From NCBI GenBank assembly GCA_934234035.1, contig CAKQHH010000005.1:1-64000 (forward strand): a DNA stretch of 64,000 bases. Reading direction: 5' to 3'. How positions within the stretch are numbered: the stretch's first letter is position 1; every line of letters begins with the position of its first letter. Below are positions 54,196-63,295 of the stretch, piece after piece. The notes under the pieces were generated by a model. That model did no database searches and was not told where the DNA came from. It saw only the letters and a program-made list of their open reading frames with translations. Both the position numbers and the translations under genes were made by a program. The stretch comes from an uncultured Clostridia bacterium. Lineage in GTDB: Bacteria > Bacillota > Clostridia > Peptostreptococcales > Anaerovoracaceae.

Positions 54196-54213
54196 GTTTC
54201 AAGGGTTTGAAAC
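54196..54213. promoter_or_regulatory. GTTTCAA-4-TTGAAAC palindrome
   Basis: Inverted repeat with 7-bp arms, 80 bases upstream of a matching palindrome. It could also serve as a weak rlmB terminator, but no U-run follows. Confidence 0.4.
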
Positions 54214-54262
54214 TGTTTTTGCCCCTAAAATTTTCTCGTTTTTCCTGTTGAAAAAAACCAGT

Positions 54263-55285
54263 TTACCGGCACTCCCGGCGTCTGCGGATTTCCGCCAGCA
54301 CGATGGCTGCCGCATTGGACGCATTCAACGAATTGATTTTACCCTTCATCGGAATGGAAACGACAAAATCGCATTTCTCCCGAACCAGTTTTCCGATTCC
54401 CCGGCCTTCGTTGCCGATGACAATCGCCACTGCACCGTTCAGCCCTGCCGCAGAGTAATACGCTTCGCCGTCCATATCGCAGGCCGCAATCCAGATGCCC
54501 TTACTCTGAAGTTCCTCGATGGTTCTTCCGATATTGGTCACCCGCACCACCGGAATCTGTTCGATGGCGCCTGCCGCACTCTTCGCAACGGTGCTGGTGA
54601 GGCCGCAGGCTCTCCGGTTCGGAATGATGATGCCGTGGGCGCCCATGCACTCCGCGCTTCGGATGATGGCCCCCACATTGTGTGGGTCGGTGATTTCGTC
54701 CAGGATGACGATGAACGGTTCCTCATCCATCGCCGCCGCCCGGGCGAAAATATCCTGCATCTTGGAATAATGATATGCCGGAATTTCCGCAATCACACCC
54801 TGGTGCTTCTGTCCCGGCGCCATGTGGTCCAGCTTAAACCGATCCACCATGCTGATGGACACGCCCTGTTCCTTTGCCAAAGCCCGAATGATGGAAATGG
54901 ATCCGCCGGCACCTTCCGCCATATAGATGCGTTCCACATCGTGGCCCGCCCGCAGAGCTTCAATTACCGGGTTTCTTCCCACCAGCAGGTTCTCCGCAGA
55001 TTCTTCCTGCTCAAAAGTTCTCACGCCTTTGCGCTCCGAATTTCCGCCCCGGAATCCCTCCGTCCGCGGTGCACGGCGGCTGCTCGGCCGGCTTCCCGCA
55101 CCGCCGTAATCGTATATCGGGCGGGAATTGTTCTCCCGGCTGCCGTCCCGGCCGCCTCTTCGGCTTCCGTCACTCCGCTCGTTGGAACGGTTTCCGCCGT
55201 AGCTGCTCTTGCCTCTGGCTTCTCTTCTCTCATACACCCCGTGGGCATCCCGGCGATTCTTTCCGTTTTTCTTCTTTCCGGCCAT
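54263..55285 (-). CDS. rlmB: RlmB/TrmH-family rRNA 2'-O-methyltransferase with RGG-rich extension
   Basis: SPOUT-fold methyltransferase of 340 residues, expected to methylate a guanosine ribose in 23S rRNA. The catalytic part starts near residue 100 (LLVGRNPVIEALRAG) and has the motifs NVGAIIRSAE, VIGNEGRGI and IPMKGKINSLNAS. The first 95 residues are Arg/Gly/Ser-rich (RSNERSDGSRRGGRDGSREN), basic and probably disordered, an RNA-binding extension seen in some Gram-positive members. The gene starts two bases after folA stops. Confidence 0.92.
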   Translation of the reverse strand: MAGKKKNGKNRRDAHGVYERREARGKSSYGGNRSNERSDGSRRGGRDGSRENNSRPIYDYGGAGSRPSSRRAPRTEGFRGGNSERKGVRTFEQEESAENLLVGRNPVIEALRAGHDVERIYMAEGAGGSISIIRALAKEQGVSISMVDRFKLDHMAPGQKHQGVIAEIPAYHYSKMQDIFARAAAMDEEPFIVILDEITDPHNVGAIIRSAECMGAHGIIIPNRRACGLTSTVAKSAAGAIEQIPVVRVTNIGRTIEELQSKGIWIAACDMDGEAYYSAAGLNGAVAIVIGNEGRGIGKLVREKCDFVVSIPMKGKINSLNASNAAAIVLAEIRRRRECR

Positions 55286-55287
55286 CC

Positions 55288-55776
55288 TTAACTCCTTTCA
55301 TATAGAACGAATTGATATTCAATCCCGTTTTCATTCTGCAGTTCGCTCTCCCAAGTCACCCGAAACCGAGCATCCTCGTCCAGGTTCACCATGAACCGAT
55401 CCGCATTCAAGTTCGCATGCATCTTCGTCACATACAGCTTGTCGCACTGTTCGTAGAACCGACGGTAAATGCTCTCTCCGCCGATGATAAAAACATCCTC
55501 CGTCTTGTATTCCTTCAGCGCCTCGGTCAGTTCCTCTTCCGAATGAACCACCCGACACCGTTCCGCCTCGAAATCCGGATTTCCGGTGAGCACGAAATTC
55601 ACCCGTTTCGGAAGCCCTTTCTTTCCCGGCAGGCTTTCCAGCGTCTTCCGGCCCATCACCACCACCTTATCCATGGTGGTCTCCTTAAAGTACTTCAGGT
55701 CTCCCGGGATGTGGGCCAGCAGCTCTCCGCCGCAGCCGATGCCCCATTCCGAGTCCACTGCCACAATCAGATTCAT
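55288..55776 (-). CDS. folA: Dihydrofolate reductase
   Basis: Reduces dihydrofolate to tetrahydrofolate with NADPH, 162 residues. It has WGIGCGGELLAHIPGDLKYFK with the active-site Asp/Glu region, GRKTLESLPG (NADPH-binding) and FIIGGESIYR. It recycles the dihydrofolate made by ThyA, encoded directly upstream, though a terminator-like hairpin separates the two. Confidence 0.96.
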   Translation of the reverse strand: MNLIVAVDSEWGIGCGGELLAHIPGDLKYFKETTMDKVVVMGRKTLESLPGKKGLPKRVNFVLTGNPDFEAERCRVVHSEEELTEALKEYKTEDVFIIGGESIYRRFYEQCDKLYVTKMHANLNADRFMVNLDEDARFRVTWESELQNENGIEYQFVLYERS

Positions 55777-55813
55777 ATTTCCTCCTTCCGAATCTCTTCG
55801 GTTTTCATCTATT

Positions 55814-55849
55814 TATAAAAGAAACCCGGCAAGGCTTTCCTCACCGGGT
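55814..55849 (-). terminator. Terminator between thyA and folA
   Basis: An 11-bp stem (ACCCGGTGAGG with CCTTGCCGGGT, two G.U pairs) with an AAAG loop is followed by TTCTTTTATA on the minus strand, 47 bases past thyA. folA lies 38 bases on, so it may depend on partial read-through or its own promoter. Confidence 0.75.
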
Positions 55850-55895
55850 CAGCATACGGCAGTCTGCCGCACCGTTTAATCTACACTGTTTTCCG

Positions 55896-56726
55896 TTAAA
55901 TTGCAACCGGAATATTCTTCACCTGAGGATTGTGCTCGTAGTTTTCCACCGTCAAATCATCCACCGTATAATCGTAGAAGTTCTTCACCTCCGGATTCAG
56001 GGTCACCTTCGGTGCCGGATACTGAGGCCGGGCGATCAGTTCTTTTACGATGTCCACATGGCGGTCGTAGATGTGGGCGTCGGAAATGACGTGCACCAGC
56101 TCGCCGGCTTTGAGGCCGCTGACGTTGGCCATCATCATCAGGAGCAGGGAGTACTGCACCACGTTCCAGTTATTGGCCGTCAGGATGTCCTGCGACCGCT
56201 GGTTCAGAATGGCGTTCAGCGTATCCCCTTTGACATTGAAGGTGACGCTGTACGCGCAAGGCTCCAGGTTCATCTCCGAAAGATCGTCAAAGTTGTACAT
56301 GTTGGTCAGAATCCGCCGGGAGTACCGGTCGTTCTTCAGCTGCCACAGCACGTTGTCCACCTGGTCCATTTCGCCCTGCTTGAAGGTGTACTTCTTTCCC
56401 AGCTGGTAGCCGTAGGCTTTGCCGATGGATCCGTTCTCGTCCGCCCATTCATCCCAGATATGGCTGTTCAGGTCGTGAACGTTGTTGGATTTCTTCTGCC
56501 AGATCCACAGGAGCTCATCGAAGGCCAATTTGATGGCGGTCGGGCGCAGGGTCAGTGTGGGAAATTCTTCCTGCAGGTTGTACCGATTCACCACACCGAA
56601 ATTCTTGATGGTGTGGGCCGGCGTTCCGTCCGGCCAGTGCGGGCGCACCTTCTGTCCCTCCGTACTGAAACCGTTCTCGATAATGTCCTGACACATGGTC
56701 ACGAACAGCTGATCCGCTTTGCTCAT
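55896..56726 (-). CDS. thyA: Thymidylate synthase ThyA
   Basis: Makes dTMP from dUMP with methylene-tetrahydrofolate, 276 residues. Catalytic Cys157 lies in NLEPCAYSVTFNVKG. Most ThyA proteins have a PPCH motif here, so the Tyr after the Ala in place of the usual His-containing pattern is a divergent subgroup. The phosphate-binding RSQDILTANNWN and the YRRIL-like SRRIL Arg segment are present. It follows mrnC by three bases. Confidence 0.93.
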   Translation of the reverse strand: MSKADQLFVTMCQDIIENGFSTEGQKVRPHWPDGTPAHTIKNFGVVNRYNLQEEFPTLTLRPTAIKLAFDELLWIWQKKSNNVHDLNSHIWDEWADENGSIGKAYGYQLGKKYTFKQGEMDQVDNVLWQLKNDRYSRRILTNMYNFDDLSEMNLEPCAYSVTFNVKGDTLNAILNQRSQDILTANNWNVVQYSLLLMMMANVSGLKAGELVHVISDAHIYDRHVDIVKELIARPQYPAPKVTLNPEVKNFYDYTVDDLTVENYEHNPQVKNIPVAI

Positions 56727-56729
56727 ATG

Positions 56730-57119
56730 TTACTCCTCTTCAATAATCCGGATGGCTTCCTCGATGACTTCGTCCAGCCGGTCTGCTTCCTCTGCCAGAA
56801 AAAGATATCCAATTAAGGCTTCAAATCCCGTGGCCACCTTGTAGGTGCGAGGGTCCGTATTCTTGGACCGGGACAGCGTCCGATGATTTCGAGCTCTTTT
56901 GTAGAGACGGATTTCATCCTCTGTCAGAAATCCGTTCACCAGCTTCCGCATGGCTTTCGCCTGACCTTCCGCCGAAACGTAGCGAACCGCCATCTTGTGG
57001 AGTTTTCCCACATCGTGGGGGTCGTGCTCAATCAGCATCTCCCGGACGCGAACCTCGTACACCGCATCGCCCATGTACGCCAGGGTTGTCGTGTTAATGT
57101 TCTGTATTTCCTGATCCAT
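56730..57119 (-). CDS. mrnC: Mini-ribonuclease III (MrnC)
   Basis: Dimeric RNase III catalytic domain without a dsRNA-binding domain, 129 residues. The signature YMGDAVYEVRVRE (residues 15-27) and the C-terminal catalytic Glu in TGFEALIGYLFL are present. In Bacillus it matures 23S rRNA. It lies between cysS and thyA. Confidence 0.94.
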   Translation of the reverse strand: MDQEIQNINTTTLAYMGDAVYEVRVREMLIEHDPHDVGKLHKMAVRYVSAEGQAKAMRKLVNGFLTEDEIRLYKRARNHRTLSRSKNTDPRTYKVATGFEALIGYLFLAEEADRLDEVIEEAIRIIEEE

Positions 57120-57121
57120 TC

Positions 57122-58525
57122 CTAGTTGTTTCTGATGATCTGCACCCCTTGAGGTGTATCCTTCAGCGTATATCCTTTCTCTGCCAAAGCATCCCGGATT
57201 TCATCCGCTCTGGCCCAATTCTTCTCTTTCCGCGCCTGCTGACGTTCGTCCACCAGCGCCTGAATATCCTCGCCGATGGCATCCTCCTCCGCATCCTGCA
57301 GAATTCCCAGCACATCGGTCAGCTCGTGAATCTGCTTCAGCGCCTTTTCTGCAAATTCCTTCGAACCGCTTTCATGTACCGCCTGGTTCACGGCAGTTAC
57401 CATTTCAAAGATGACGGAAATCGCCAGCGCCGTATTCAGGTCGTCCTCCAGTGCGGCGATAAATTCTTCTTTATAATGTCCATTCAGCTTCTCCAGGGTT
57501 TCCCTTTCGGAAGCGGACATCTCATCCGTACCGTTCTTCGTCAGGAACTCCAGCGTCTCTACGGCGGTCACGATACGATCGTAGCCTTGTTTTACGCTGT
57601 TCATCTCCGTATCGCTGAAGTTAATCGGGCTCCGATAGTGTCCCGACAGCAGGAAGAACCGAATGAAATCTCCGGTAAAATCCTTTCTGATGTCCCGAAC
57701 CGTAAAGAAGTTGTTCAGGGATTTGGACATCTTCACGCCGTCCACGGTGATGTAACCGTTATGCATCCAGTACTTTGCGAACGGCACGCCGTTGCAGGCC
57801 TCGGACTGCGCAATTTCATTCTCATGGTGCGGGAACTGCAGGTCCTGTCCGCCTCCGTGGATATCGATGGTCTCGCCCAGATGCTTCTTCGCCATGGTGG
57901 AGCACTCGATGTGCCAGCCTGGACGGCCTTTTCCCCACGGGGAATCCCAGGCAATTTCGTCCGGTTCTTTCTGCGCCTTCCACAGTGCGAAATCCAGCGG
58001 ATCCTTCTTCACTTCGCCGATTGCAATCCGGGCACCGGACTCCAGGTCGTCGATATTCTGTCCGGACAGCTTTCCGTAATCCTTGAACTTCCGGGTACTG
58101 TAGTACACATCCCCGTCTGCCTCATAGGCGTAGCCCTTATCAATCAGCGTCTGAATGAAATCAATGATTTCCGGAATATGCTCGGACACCTTCGGATGCA
58201 CGTCCGCCGGAATCACGTTCAGCGCCTTGGCATCTTCGAAGTATTCTTTTATGTACTTCTCGGATACCTCCGGTGCGGTGATGCCCTCTTCCTTGGCCCG
58301 GCGGATGATTTTGTCGTCCACATCGGTGAAATTCTGCACGAACTTCACATCGTATCCTCTGTATTTAAAATACCGGCGCAGCGTATCGAACACCACGAAA
58401 GGTCTGGCATTTCCAATGTGGAAGAAATTGTATACGGTCGGTCCGCAGACGTAAATCCGAACCTTCCCCTCTTCCAGCGGTACGAATTCTTCCTTGCGGC
58501 CGGTCATGGTATTGTATATCTTCAT
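57122..58525 (-). CDS. cysS: Cysteinyl-tRNA synthetase
   Basis: Class I synthetase, 467 residues. HIGH-type motif FFHIGNARPF, KMSKS at KMSKSLNNFF, and a zinc Cys in VRIYVCGPTVYN. Start at 58525 after AAAGGGGAA. The longer frame to 58546 is not supported. Confidence 0.97.
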   Translation of the reverse strand: MKIYNTMTGRKEEFVPLEEGKVRIYVCGPTVYNFFHIGNARPFVVFDTLRRYFKYRGYDVKFVQNFTDVDDKIIRRAKEEGITAPEVSEKYIKEYFEDAKALNVIPADVHPKVSEHIPEIIDFIQTLIDKGYAYEADGDVYYSTRKFKDYGKLSGQNIDDLESGARIAIGEVKKDPLDFALWKAQKEPDEIAWDSPWGKGRPGWHIECSTMAKKHLGETIDIHGGGQDLQFPHHENEIAQSEACNGVPFAKYWMHNGYITVDGVKMSKSLNNFFTVRDIRKDFTGDFIRFFLLSGHYRSPINFSDTEMNSVKQGYDRIVTAVETLEFLTKNGTDEMSASERETLEKLNGHYKEEFIAALEDDLNTALAISVIFEMVTAVNQAVHESGSKEFAEKALKQIHELTDVLGILQDAEEDAIGEDIQALVDERQQARKEKNWARADEIRDALAEKGYTLKDTPQGVQIIRNN

Positions 58526-58626
58526 CGGTTCCCCTTTCCCCGCCAAATTCCTCCGGCGGTTCCCATTCGGTTAAAAACAATTTCGGGCGGTCTCCATCGC
58601 CCGATTCAAAAGTCCAGTCCAATAGA

Positions 58627-59205
58627 TTATACACCAACTACTGCGCCAATGCATCCCATAATCAGCAATACGTACATTGGGTTTACGTGGAACTTCTTGA
58701 TCAGCAGGACGGTGGCGGCGCACATCAGGATGGCAATTCCGTCAATATGCCCCGGCAGAATTCCGGAAAGGGCGGCGATGCTCCCACCCAAAGGATGTTC
58801 CGCTTCAATGGCCGGACGGCAGATGGTAAGGGCCGCGGTAAAGATCATGCCCACTGTTGCGGGCCGAATGCCCTCCAGCGCTCCTTGAACGATTCGGCTC
58901 TGCTTGTAACGATCGATCATGCCGGCGACGATGGCCACCAGGATAAAAGCAGGTGTGGCAACTCCCAGCGTGGCTACGAGGGACCCCAGCATTCCCGCCG
59001 TCTGGTATCCCACGTAGGTGGCCGTATTCACCGCCACCGGTCCCGGCGTGACCTGCGCAATCGCCACGATGTCCGCATATTGGGACGGGGTCATGGACAC
59101 AAACCCTCGGATGGTATCGTAAATCATACCCACGATGGCCATGCCGCCGCCGAATCCCACAGCGCCGATTTTGAAGAACGCCCAGAAAAGTTTCATGAAA
59201 ATCAT
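58627..59205 (-). CDS. Chromate transporter family protein, second CHR domain
   Basis: Membrane protein of about 192 residues with a single CHR domain (FKIGAVGFGGGMAIVGMI, VTPGPVAVNTATYVGYQ). Its ATG overlaps the stop of the other CHR gene (ATGA) after GGAGG, so the two halves are co-translated and likely form a heterodimer equal to a long ChrA. The family can export chromate. The natural substrate here is unknown. Confidence 0.9.
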   Translation of the reverse strand: MIFMKLFWAFFKIGAVGFGGGMAIVGMIYDTIRGFVSMTPSQYADIVAIAQVTPGPVAVNTATYVGYQTAGMLGSLVATLGVATPAFILVAIVAGMIDRYKQSRIVQGALEGIRPATVGMIFTAALTICRPAIEAEHPLGGSIAALSGILPGHIDGIAILMCAATVLLIKKFHVNPMYVLLIMGCIGAVVGV

Positions 59206-59747
59206 TTCAGGCCTCCTTCCCGGCGGGTGTTCCAAAGAGCCCGCAGAATTCCGGTCACCAGAAACAGGAGCACAATCAGCACCACGCTCATATTCGTAAA
59301 TTCAATCAGCAGAATGCCCACCAGTGAGGCAATTCCGGAGAACCAATCCTTGATGACGCCCTTGGCAATGGAATATACCGCAATCAGTACCAGTCCCATG
59401 GCGGCTGCCCGAAGGCCGCCCAGCGCACCCATCACGTACGGATTGTCTCCGAAGGCGGACAGGCCTTTGGCCACCAGAATAATCACGACGAAGGAAGGAA
59501 GCACAACCCCCACAGTCGAAACAAGGGATCCAAGCAAACCCTTTCGCTTGAATCCCACGTACGTTGCCATGTTAATTGCAATAACACCGGGGAGGCTCTG
59601 GCAAACGGATATAACATCCAGCGCTTCCTCTGCCGTGAACCACTTTTTTTCGTTGACGGCGATGTTCTGGAGAATCGGTATCATCGCCACACCGCCGCCA
59701 ATCGTGAATAATCCCAGTTTAAAGAATGTTATAAAAAGCTCTAACAC
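59202..59747 (-). CDS. Chromate transporter family protein, first CHR domain
   Basis: Membrane protein of 181 residues, also one CHR domain (FFKLGLFTIGGGVAMIPIL, VCQSLPGVIAINMATYVGF). It precedes its partner and overlaps it. It sits two bases after proS, an unusual place for a transporter inside a housekeeping operon. Confidence 0.9.
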   Translation of the reverse strand: MLELFITFFKLGLFTIGGGVAMIPILQNIAVNEKKWFTAEEALDVISVCQSLPGVIAINMATYVGFKRKGLLGSLVSTVGVVLPSFVVIILVAKGLSAFGDNPYVMGALGGLRAAAMGLVLIAVYSIAKGVIKDWFSGIASLVGILLIEFTNMSVVLIVLLFLVTGILRALWNTRREGGLK

Positions 59748-59749
59748 AA

Positions 59750-61489
59750 TTACAGTCCAAATCTCTCCGCATTTACCAGGTCAATGGCATCCTTCGTTGC
59801 ATCCTCTGCAGACTTCAGGCTCATCTCCCCTTCTCTTCTCAGCTTATACTCCACAATACCCTCACCGGCTTTCTTTCCGACGGTGATTCGAATCGGCATT
59901 CCCAGCAGATCCGCATCCTTGAACTTCACGCCCGGTCTCTCGTCACGATCGTCGCACAGAACTTCCACTCCGGCTTTTTCCAGTTCTTCCTCAATCTTGT
60001 TGGCCAGATTCATCTGAGTCTCATCCTGCGGATTGATTACGGTAATCATTACGTGATACGGCGCAACGGAAATCGGCCAGATGATGCCGTTTTCGTCGTT
60101 GTGCTGCTCGATGATTGCCTGCAGGGTACGGGTGATGCCGATGCCGTAGCAGCCCATCTGGTATACGCAGTCGTTTCCGTTCTCATCCTTGTAGAACGCC
60201 TTCATGGATTCGGAGTACTTGGTTCCCAACTTGAAGATCTGTCCAACCTCGATACCTCTGCTGTGCTCGATGATCGGCTTTCCGCACTTCGGGCAACGCT
60301 CGCCTTCTTTCAGGACCTTGATGTCCGTCACGATATCGCCCTTGTAATCTCTTCCGTAGCATACGCCGGTCATGTGGTGGTTTTCCTGGTTTGCACCGGC
60401 ACACATGTTCACGGTTCCAACCAGTTCGCTGTCCACGACAATCTTGCAGTTCTGCAGTCCTACCGGGCCGGTGAATCCGCCGACACAGCCGGTGGTCGCA
60501 CCCATCTCATCCTCATTAGCGAATTCGATGTAGTGTTCCGGAATGCCCAGTGCGTTTACGAGCTTAATCATATTCACTTCGCGGTCACCGCGAACGAAAG
60601 CGCATACGTATTCCGCCGGATTCAGCTCATCGTCGTAAGTAACGAACATCAGCGCCTTGATGGACTTCTTCACATCCATGTGGAGGTAGTTGCATACATC
60701 CTCGATGGTCTTGGTTCCCGGAGTATATACGCTCTTCAGTTCTTCCATTTCTTCCTGAACCGGTTCGTCATCCACGCATTCCGCTCTCTCCAGCGTTGCC
60801 GCATATCCGCATTCCGGACAGTGTGCCAGTTCACTCTCTCCCACGTTAGACAGTGCGGAGAATTCGTGAGAACGGCTTCCGCCAATCGGACCGTTATCCG
60901 CTTCTACAATTCTGTAGTCCAGTCCGCAGCGAGTGAAGATTCTCTCGTAGGCACCGTACTCGTTCATGTAGCTGACATCCATTCCCGCTTCATCTCTGTC
61001 GAAGGAATATCCGTCGCTCATCAAGAACTCTCTGGAACGCAGCAGTCCGTATCTTGGACGAGCCTCGTCTCTATACTTCCACTGAATCTGGTACAGGGTC
61101 TGCGGAAGTTCTCTGTAGGAAGAGAATTCGTTCCGCGCGATATCTGTTACGGTCTCCTCATGCGTCGGTCCAAGGCAGAAGTCTCTTCCGTTTCTGTCCT
61201 TGATTCTCCACAGTTCCGGTCCGTATGCATACCATCTGCCGGATTCCTTCCACAGTTCGGCCGGATTCGGTCCCGGCATCAGGATTTCCTGGTCGCCGAT
61301 GCGGTCCAGTTCCTCCCGGACAATATTCTCTACCTTCCGCAGGGAACGATATCCCAGCGGCATGAATTCATAGATTCCCGCTGCGACCTTTCGAACCAGG
61401 TTGGCACGAATCAGCAGCTGATGGCTGACCAGTTCCGCTTCCTTCGGTGCTTCTCTCAATGTCTTCAGATGTCTCTTGGATAATTTCAT
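59750..61489 (-). CDS. proS: Prolyl-tRNA synthetase (bacterial type with editing domain)
   Basis: Class II synthetase, 579 residues. Motif 2 RDEARPRYGLLRSREFLM and motif 3 GCYGIGITRTL are present, with an insertion of about 180 residues between them that forms the editing domain. The editing domain removes Ala-tRNA(Pro), but Cys-tRNA(Pro) needs YbaK, also in this window. Confidence 0.97.
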   Translation of the reverse strand: MKLSKRHLKTLREAPKEAELVSHQLLIRANLVRKVAAGIYEFMPLGYRSLRKVENIVREELDRIGDQEILMPGPNPAELWKESGRWYAYGPELWRIKDRNGRDFCLGPTHEETVTDIARNEFSSYRELPQTLYQIQWKYRDEARPRYGLLRSREFLMSDGYSFDRDEAGMDVSYMNEYGAYERIFTRCGLDYRIVEADNGPIGGSRSHEFSALSNVGESELAHCPECGYAATLERAECVDDEPVQEEMEELKSVYTPGTKTIEDVCNYLHMDVKKSIKALMFVTYDDELNPAEYVCAFVRGDREVNMIKLVNALGIPEHYIEFANEDEMGATTGCVGGFTGPVGLQNCKIVVDSELVGTVNMCAGANQENHHMTGVCYGRDYKGDIVTDIKVLKEGERCPKCGKPIIEHSRGIEVGQIFKLGTKYSESMKAFYKDENGNDCVYQMGCYGIGITRTLQAIIEQHNDENGIIWPISVAPYHVMITVINPQDETQMNLANKIEEELEKAGVEVLCDDRDERPGVKFKDADLLGMPIRITVGKKAGEGIVEYKLRREGEMSLKSAEDATKDAIDLVNAERFGL

Positions 61490-61491
61490 TT

Positions 61492-62685
61492 CTATTGTCT
61501 CCCTTCAATTGTGCAGCTTGCGATTGCCGCAATGCCTTCTTCTCGTCCCGTAAAGCCCAGCTTCTCCGTGGTGGTGGCTTTTACATTCACCTGCCCCTCG
61601 GAAACATTCATCGCCCGGGCGAGATTTTCTTTCATGGTTTCTATATGAGGTGCCAGCTTCGGCTTCTCACAGATAATTGTCACATCTGCGTTGACAATAC
61701 GGTAATCGCCGATAATCCGGATTACCTCCCGGAGCAGTTCTATGCTGTCCGCTCCCCGATATTTCTCATCGGTATCCGGAAAATATTTTCCAATATCTCC
61801 TTTTCCCGCAGCTCCCAGCAGGGCATCCATCAATGCGTGCGTTGCCACATCCGCATCGGAATGTCCCAGAAGTCCCATTTTGCTGGGGACCGGGGTCCCG
61901 CACAATATCAGGCTTCTGTCCGGGACAAGGCGGTGTACATCGTAACCGTTTCCTGTTCTGATTTCCATAGAAATGTCCTCTTTGGTCGTTATTTTTCGGT
62001 TGGCGTACTCTCCCTCCACAAGGGCCACGGAGATGCCCGCCAATTCCGCGACGGATGCATCATCGGTACCGGCATACCCCTTCTGTCTCGCAACATCGTA
62101 GGCCCGGCGAATCACATCCAGCCGAAAGCTTTGAGGCGTCTGAACGCAAAACATGCGCCTTCTCTCAATAACTTTACTGTCCATTATAGGATAAATAAAT
62201 AACGAGTTCAAGTCGGTATCCGGAATAATCCGCATGGAATCCACCGACGGAACCGCGGTACATACCGCATCCCACCGGTCCAAACCCTTTAAGTTTCGGT
62301 CAATGATTCCGGTCGTCAGGTCCGCGCGGGCGCCGTCGTGAATCAGCACCTTTACGGAATTTTCCGAAATTCCTTTCTCTCTGCAAATATTTCCGCACAC
62401 ATCCAGACCGGCTTGAACGGAGTCTCCCCGTTCCTTTCCGCCCTTCGTCAGCCGTACCTCCTTGCCGGAAACCTCCTGCAGGGCGCGGGCTGTTTTTAGG
62501 TAAAAATCCGCATTCGTGCCGTCCGCCGGCGTGACGATGACGATTCCGTCGATATCCGGATGTTCCGCAAACGGCCGCGCGGCGCACTCCAACACGGTGC
62601 TGTCCCGATACGGCAGCATCTGCTTCGGCACCTCCGCGTTCATGCGGGTTCCTTTTCCCGCCGCAACTACGATTCCAATGTTCAT
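61492..62685 (-). CDS. ispDF: Bifunctional IspD-IspF enzyme
   Basis: Two steps of the MEP isoprenoid pathway in one chain of about 397 residues. Residues 1-225 are IspD (IGIVVAAGKGTRMNAEVPKQ, then HDGARADLTTG). From 241 the IspF domain starts (GNGYDVHRLVPDRSLILCG, then LGHSDADVATHALMDALLGA) with its zinc Asp and His. The fusion is seen in some Clostridia and alpha-proteobacteria. The start at 62685 follows GAGGGAGAA. Confidence 0.95.
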   Translation of the reverse strand: MNIGIVVAAGKGTRMNAEVPKQMLPYRDSTVLECAARPFAEHPDIDGIVIVTPADGTNADFYLKTARALQEVSGKEVRLTKGGKERGDSVQAGLDVCGNICREKGISENSVKVLIHDGARADLTTGIIDRNLKGLDRWDAVCTAVPSVDSMRIIPDTDLNSLFIYPIMDSKVIERRRMFCVQTPQSFRLDVIRRAYDVARQKGYAGTDDASVAELAGISVALVEGEYANRKITTKEDISMEIRTGNGYDVHRLVPDRSLILCGTPVPSKMGLLGHSDADVATHALMDALLGAAGKGDIGKYFPDTDEKYRGADSIELLREVIRIIGDYRIVNADVTIICEKPKLAPHIETMKENLARAMNVSEGQVNVKATTTEKLGFTGREEGIAAIASCTIEGRQ

Positions 62686-62763
62686 CGTTTTCTCCCTCAA
62701 GGTATTCTTCTAAAAGTAATCATATATAAAAACCGGTCGTTTCCGGCCATATACCGTTCTCGG

Positions 62764-63237
62764 TTATATGTGGGATTCGACCAGTTCATCTGCTTCTTCC
62801 ATTGTATAATTTCCCGCCAGCATCAGCTCGCTCTCCAGAATCTGCTTTGCCGTGCCCAGGAGCTTTTTCTCTCCGGTGGAGAGGGCCTTCTTTCGATCGC
62901 TTCGCACTAAATTCCGAACAACCGAAGCGACCTCCTCGATTTCTCCGGTTTTCAGCCGATCCATATTCAAGCGGTATCGGCGATTCCAATTCGCCGGCAT
63001 CGCTTCTGCCTCTTCGCCCAGCAGCTTAAAGACTGCCGGAAAATCTTCCGCAGTAATAATTTTGCGCACGCCAACCCGCGCAGAACTTTCCACCGGAATC
63101 AGGACCGTCATCTTGCTGTGAGGCAGATTCACATCGTAATATTTGTGAATTTCGCCCAGCACTTCTTTTTCGACAATATCTGTAATCGTTCCGGCTCCGT
63201 ACATCGGATATGCTATTTTCTCGCCAACCTGAAACAT
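62764..63237 (-). CDS. CarD family transcription factor
   Basis: RNA polymerase-binding factor of 157 residues. The N-terminal RNAP-interaction domain (FQVGEKIAYPMYGAGTITDI) and the C-terminal helical DNA-binding part with a conserved Trp (ANWNRRYRLNMDRLKTGE) are present. In Mycobacterium and others CarD stabilises open complexes, often at rRNA promoters. It heads the ispDF-proS run and has a strong promoter. Confidence 0.93.
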   Translation of the reverse strand: MFQVGEKIAYPMYGAGTITDIVEKEVLGEIHKYYDVNLPHSKMTVLIPVESSARVGVRKIITAEDFPAVFKLLGEEAEAMPANWNRRYRLNMDRLKTGEIEEVASVVRNLVRSDRKKALSTGEKKLLGTAKQILESELMLAGNYTMEEADELVESHI

Positions 63238-63266
63238 ATCGCCTCTCCTTTTTTTGACACACTGTT

Positions 63267-63295
63267 ATTATATCCCGAGGCAAAATTATTTGCAA
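63267..63295 (-). promoter_or_regulatory. carD operon promoter
   Basis: TTGCAA (63295-63290), 17 bases, TATAAT (63272-63267) on the minus strand, about 30 bases before the carD ATG. The remaining divergent gap to 63513 shows no clear plus-strand promoter. Confidence 0.85.
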
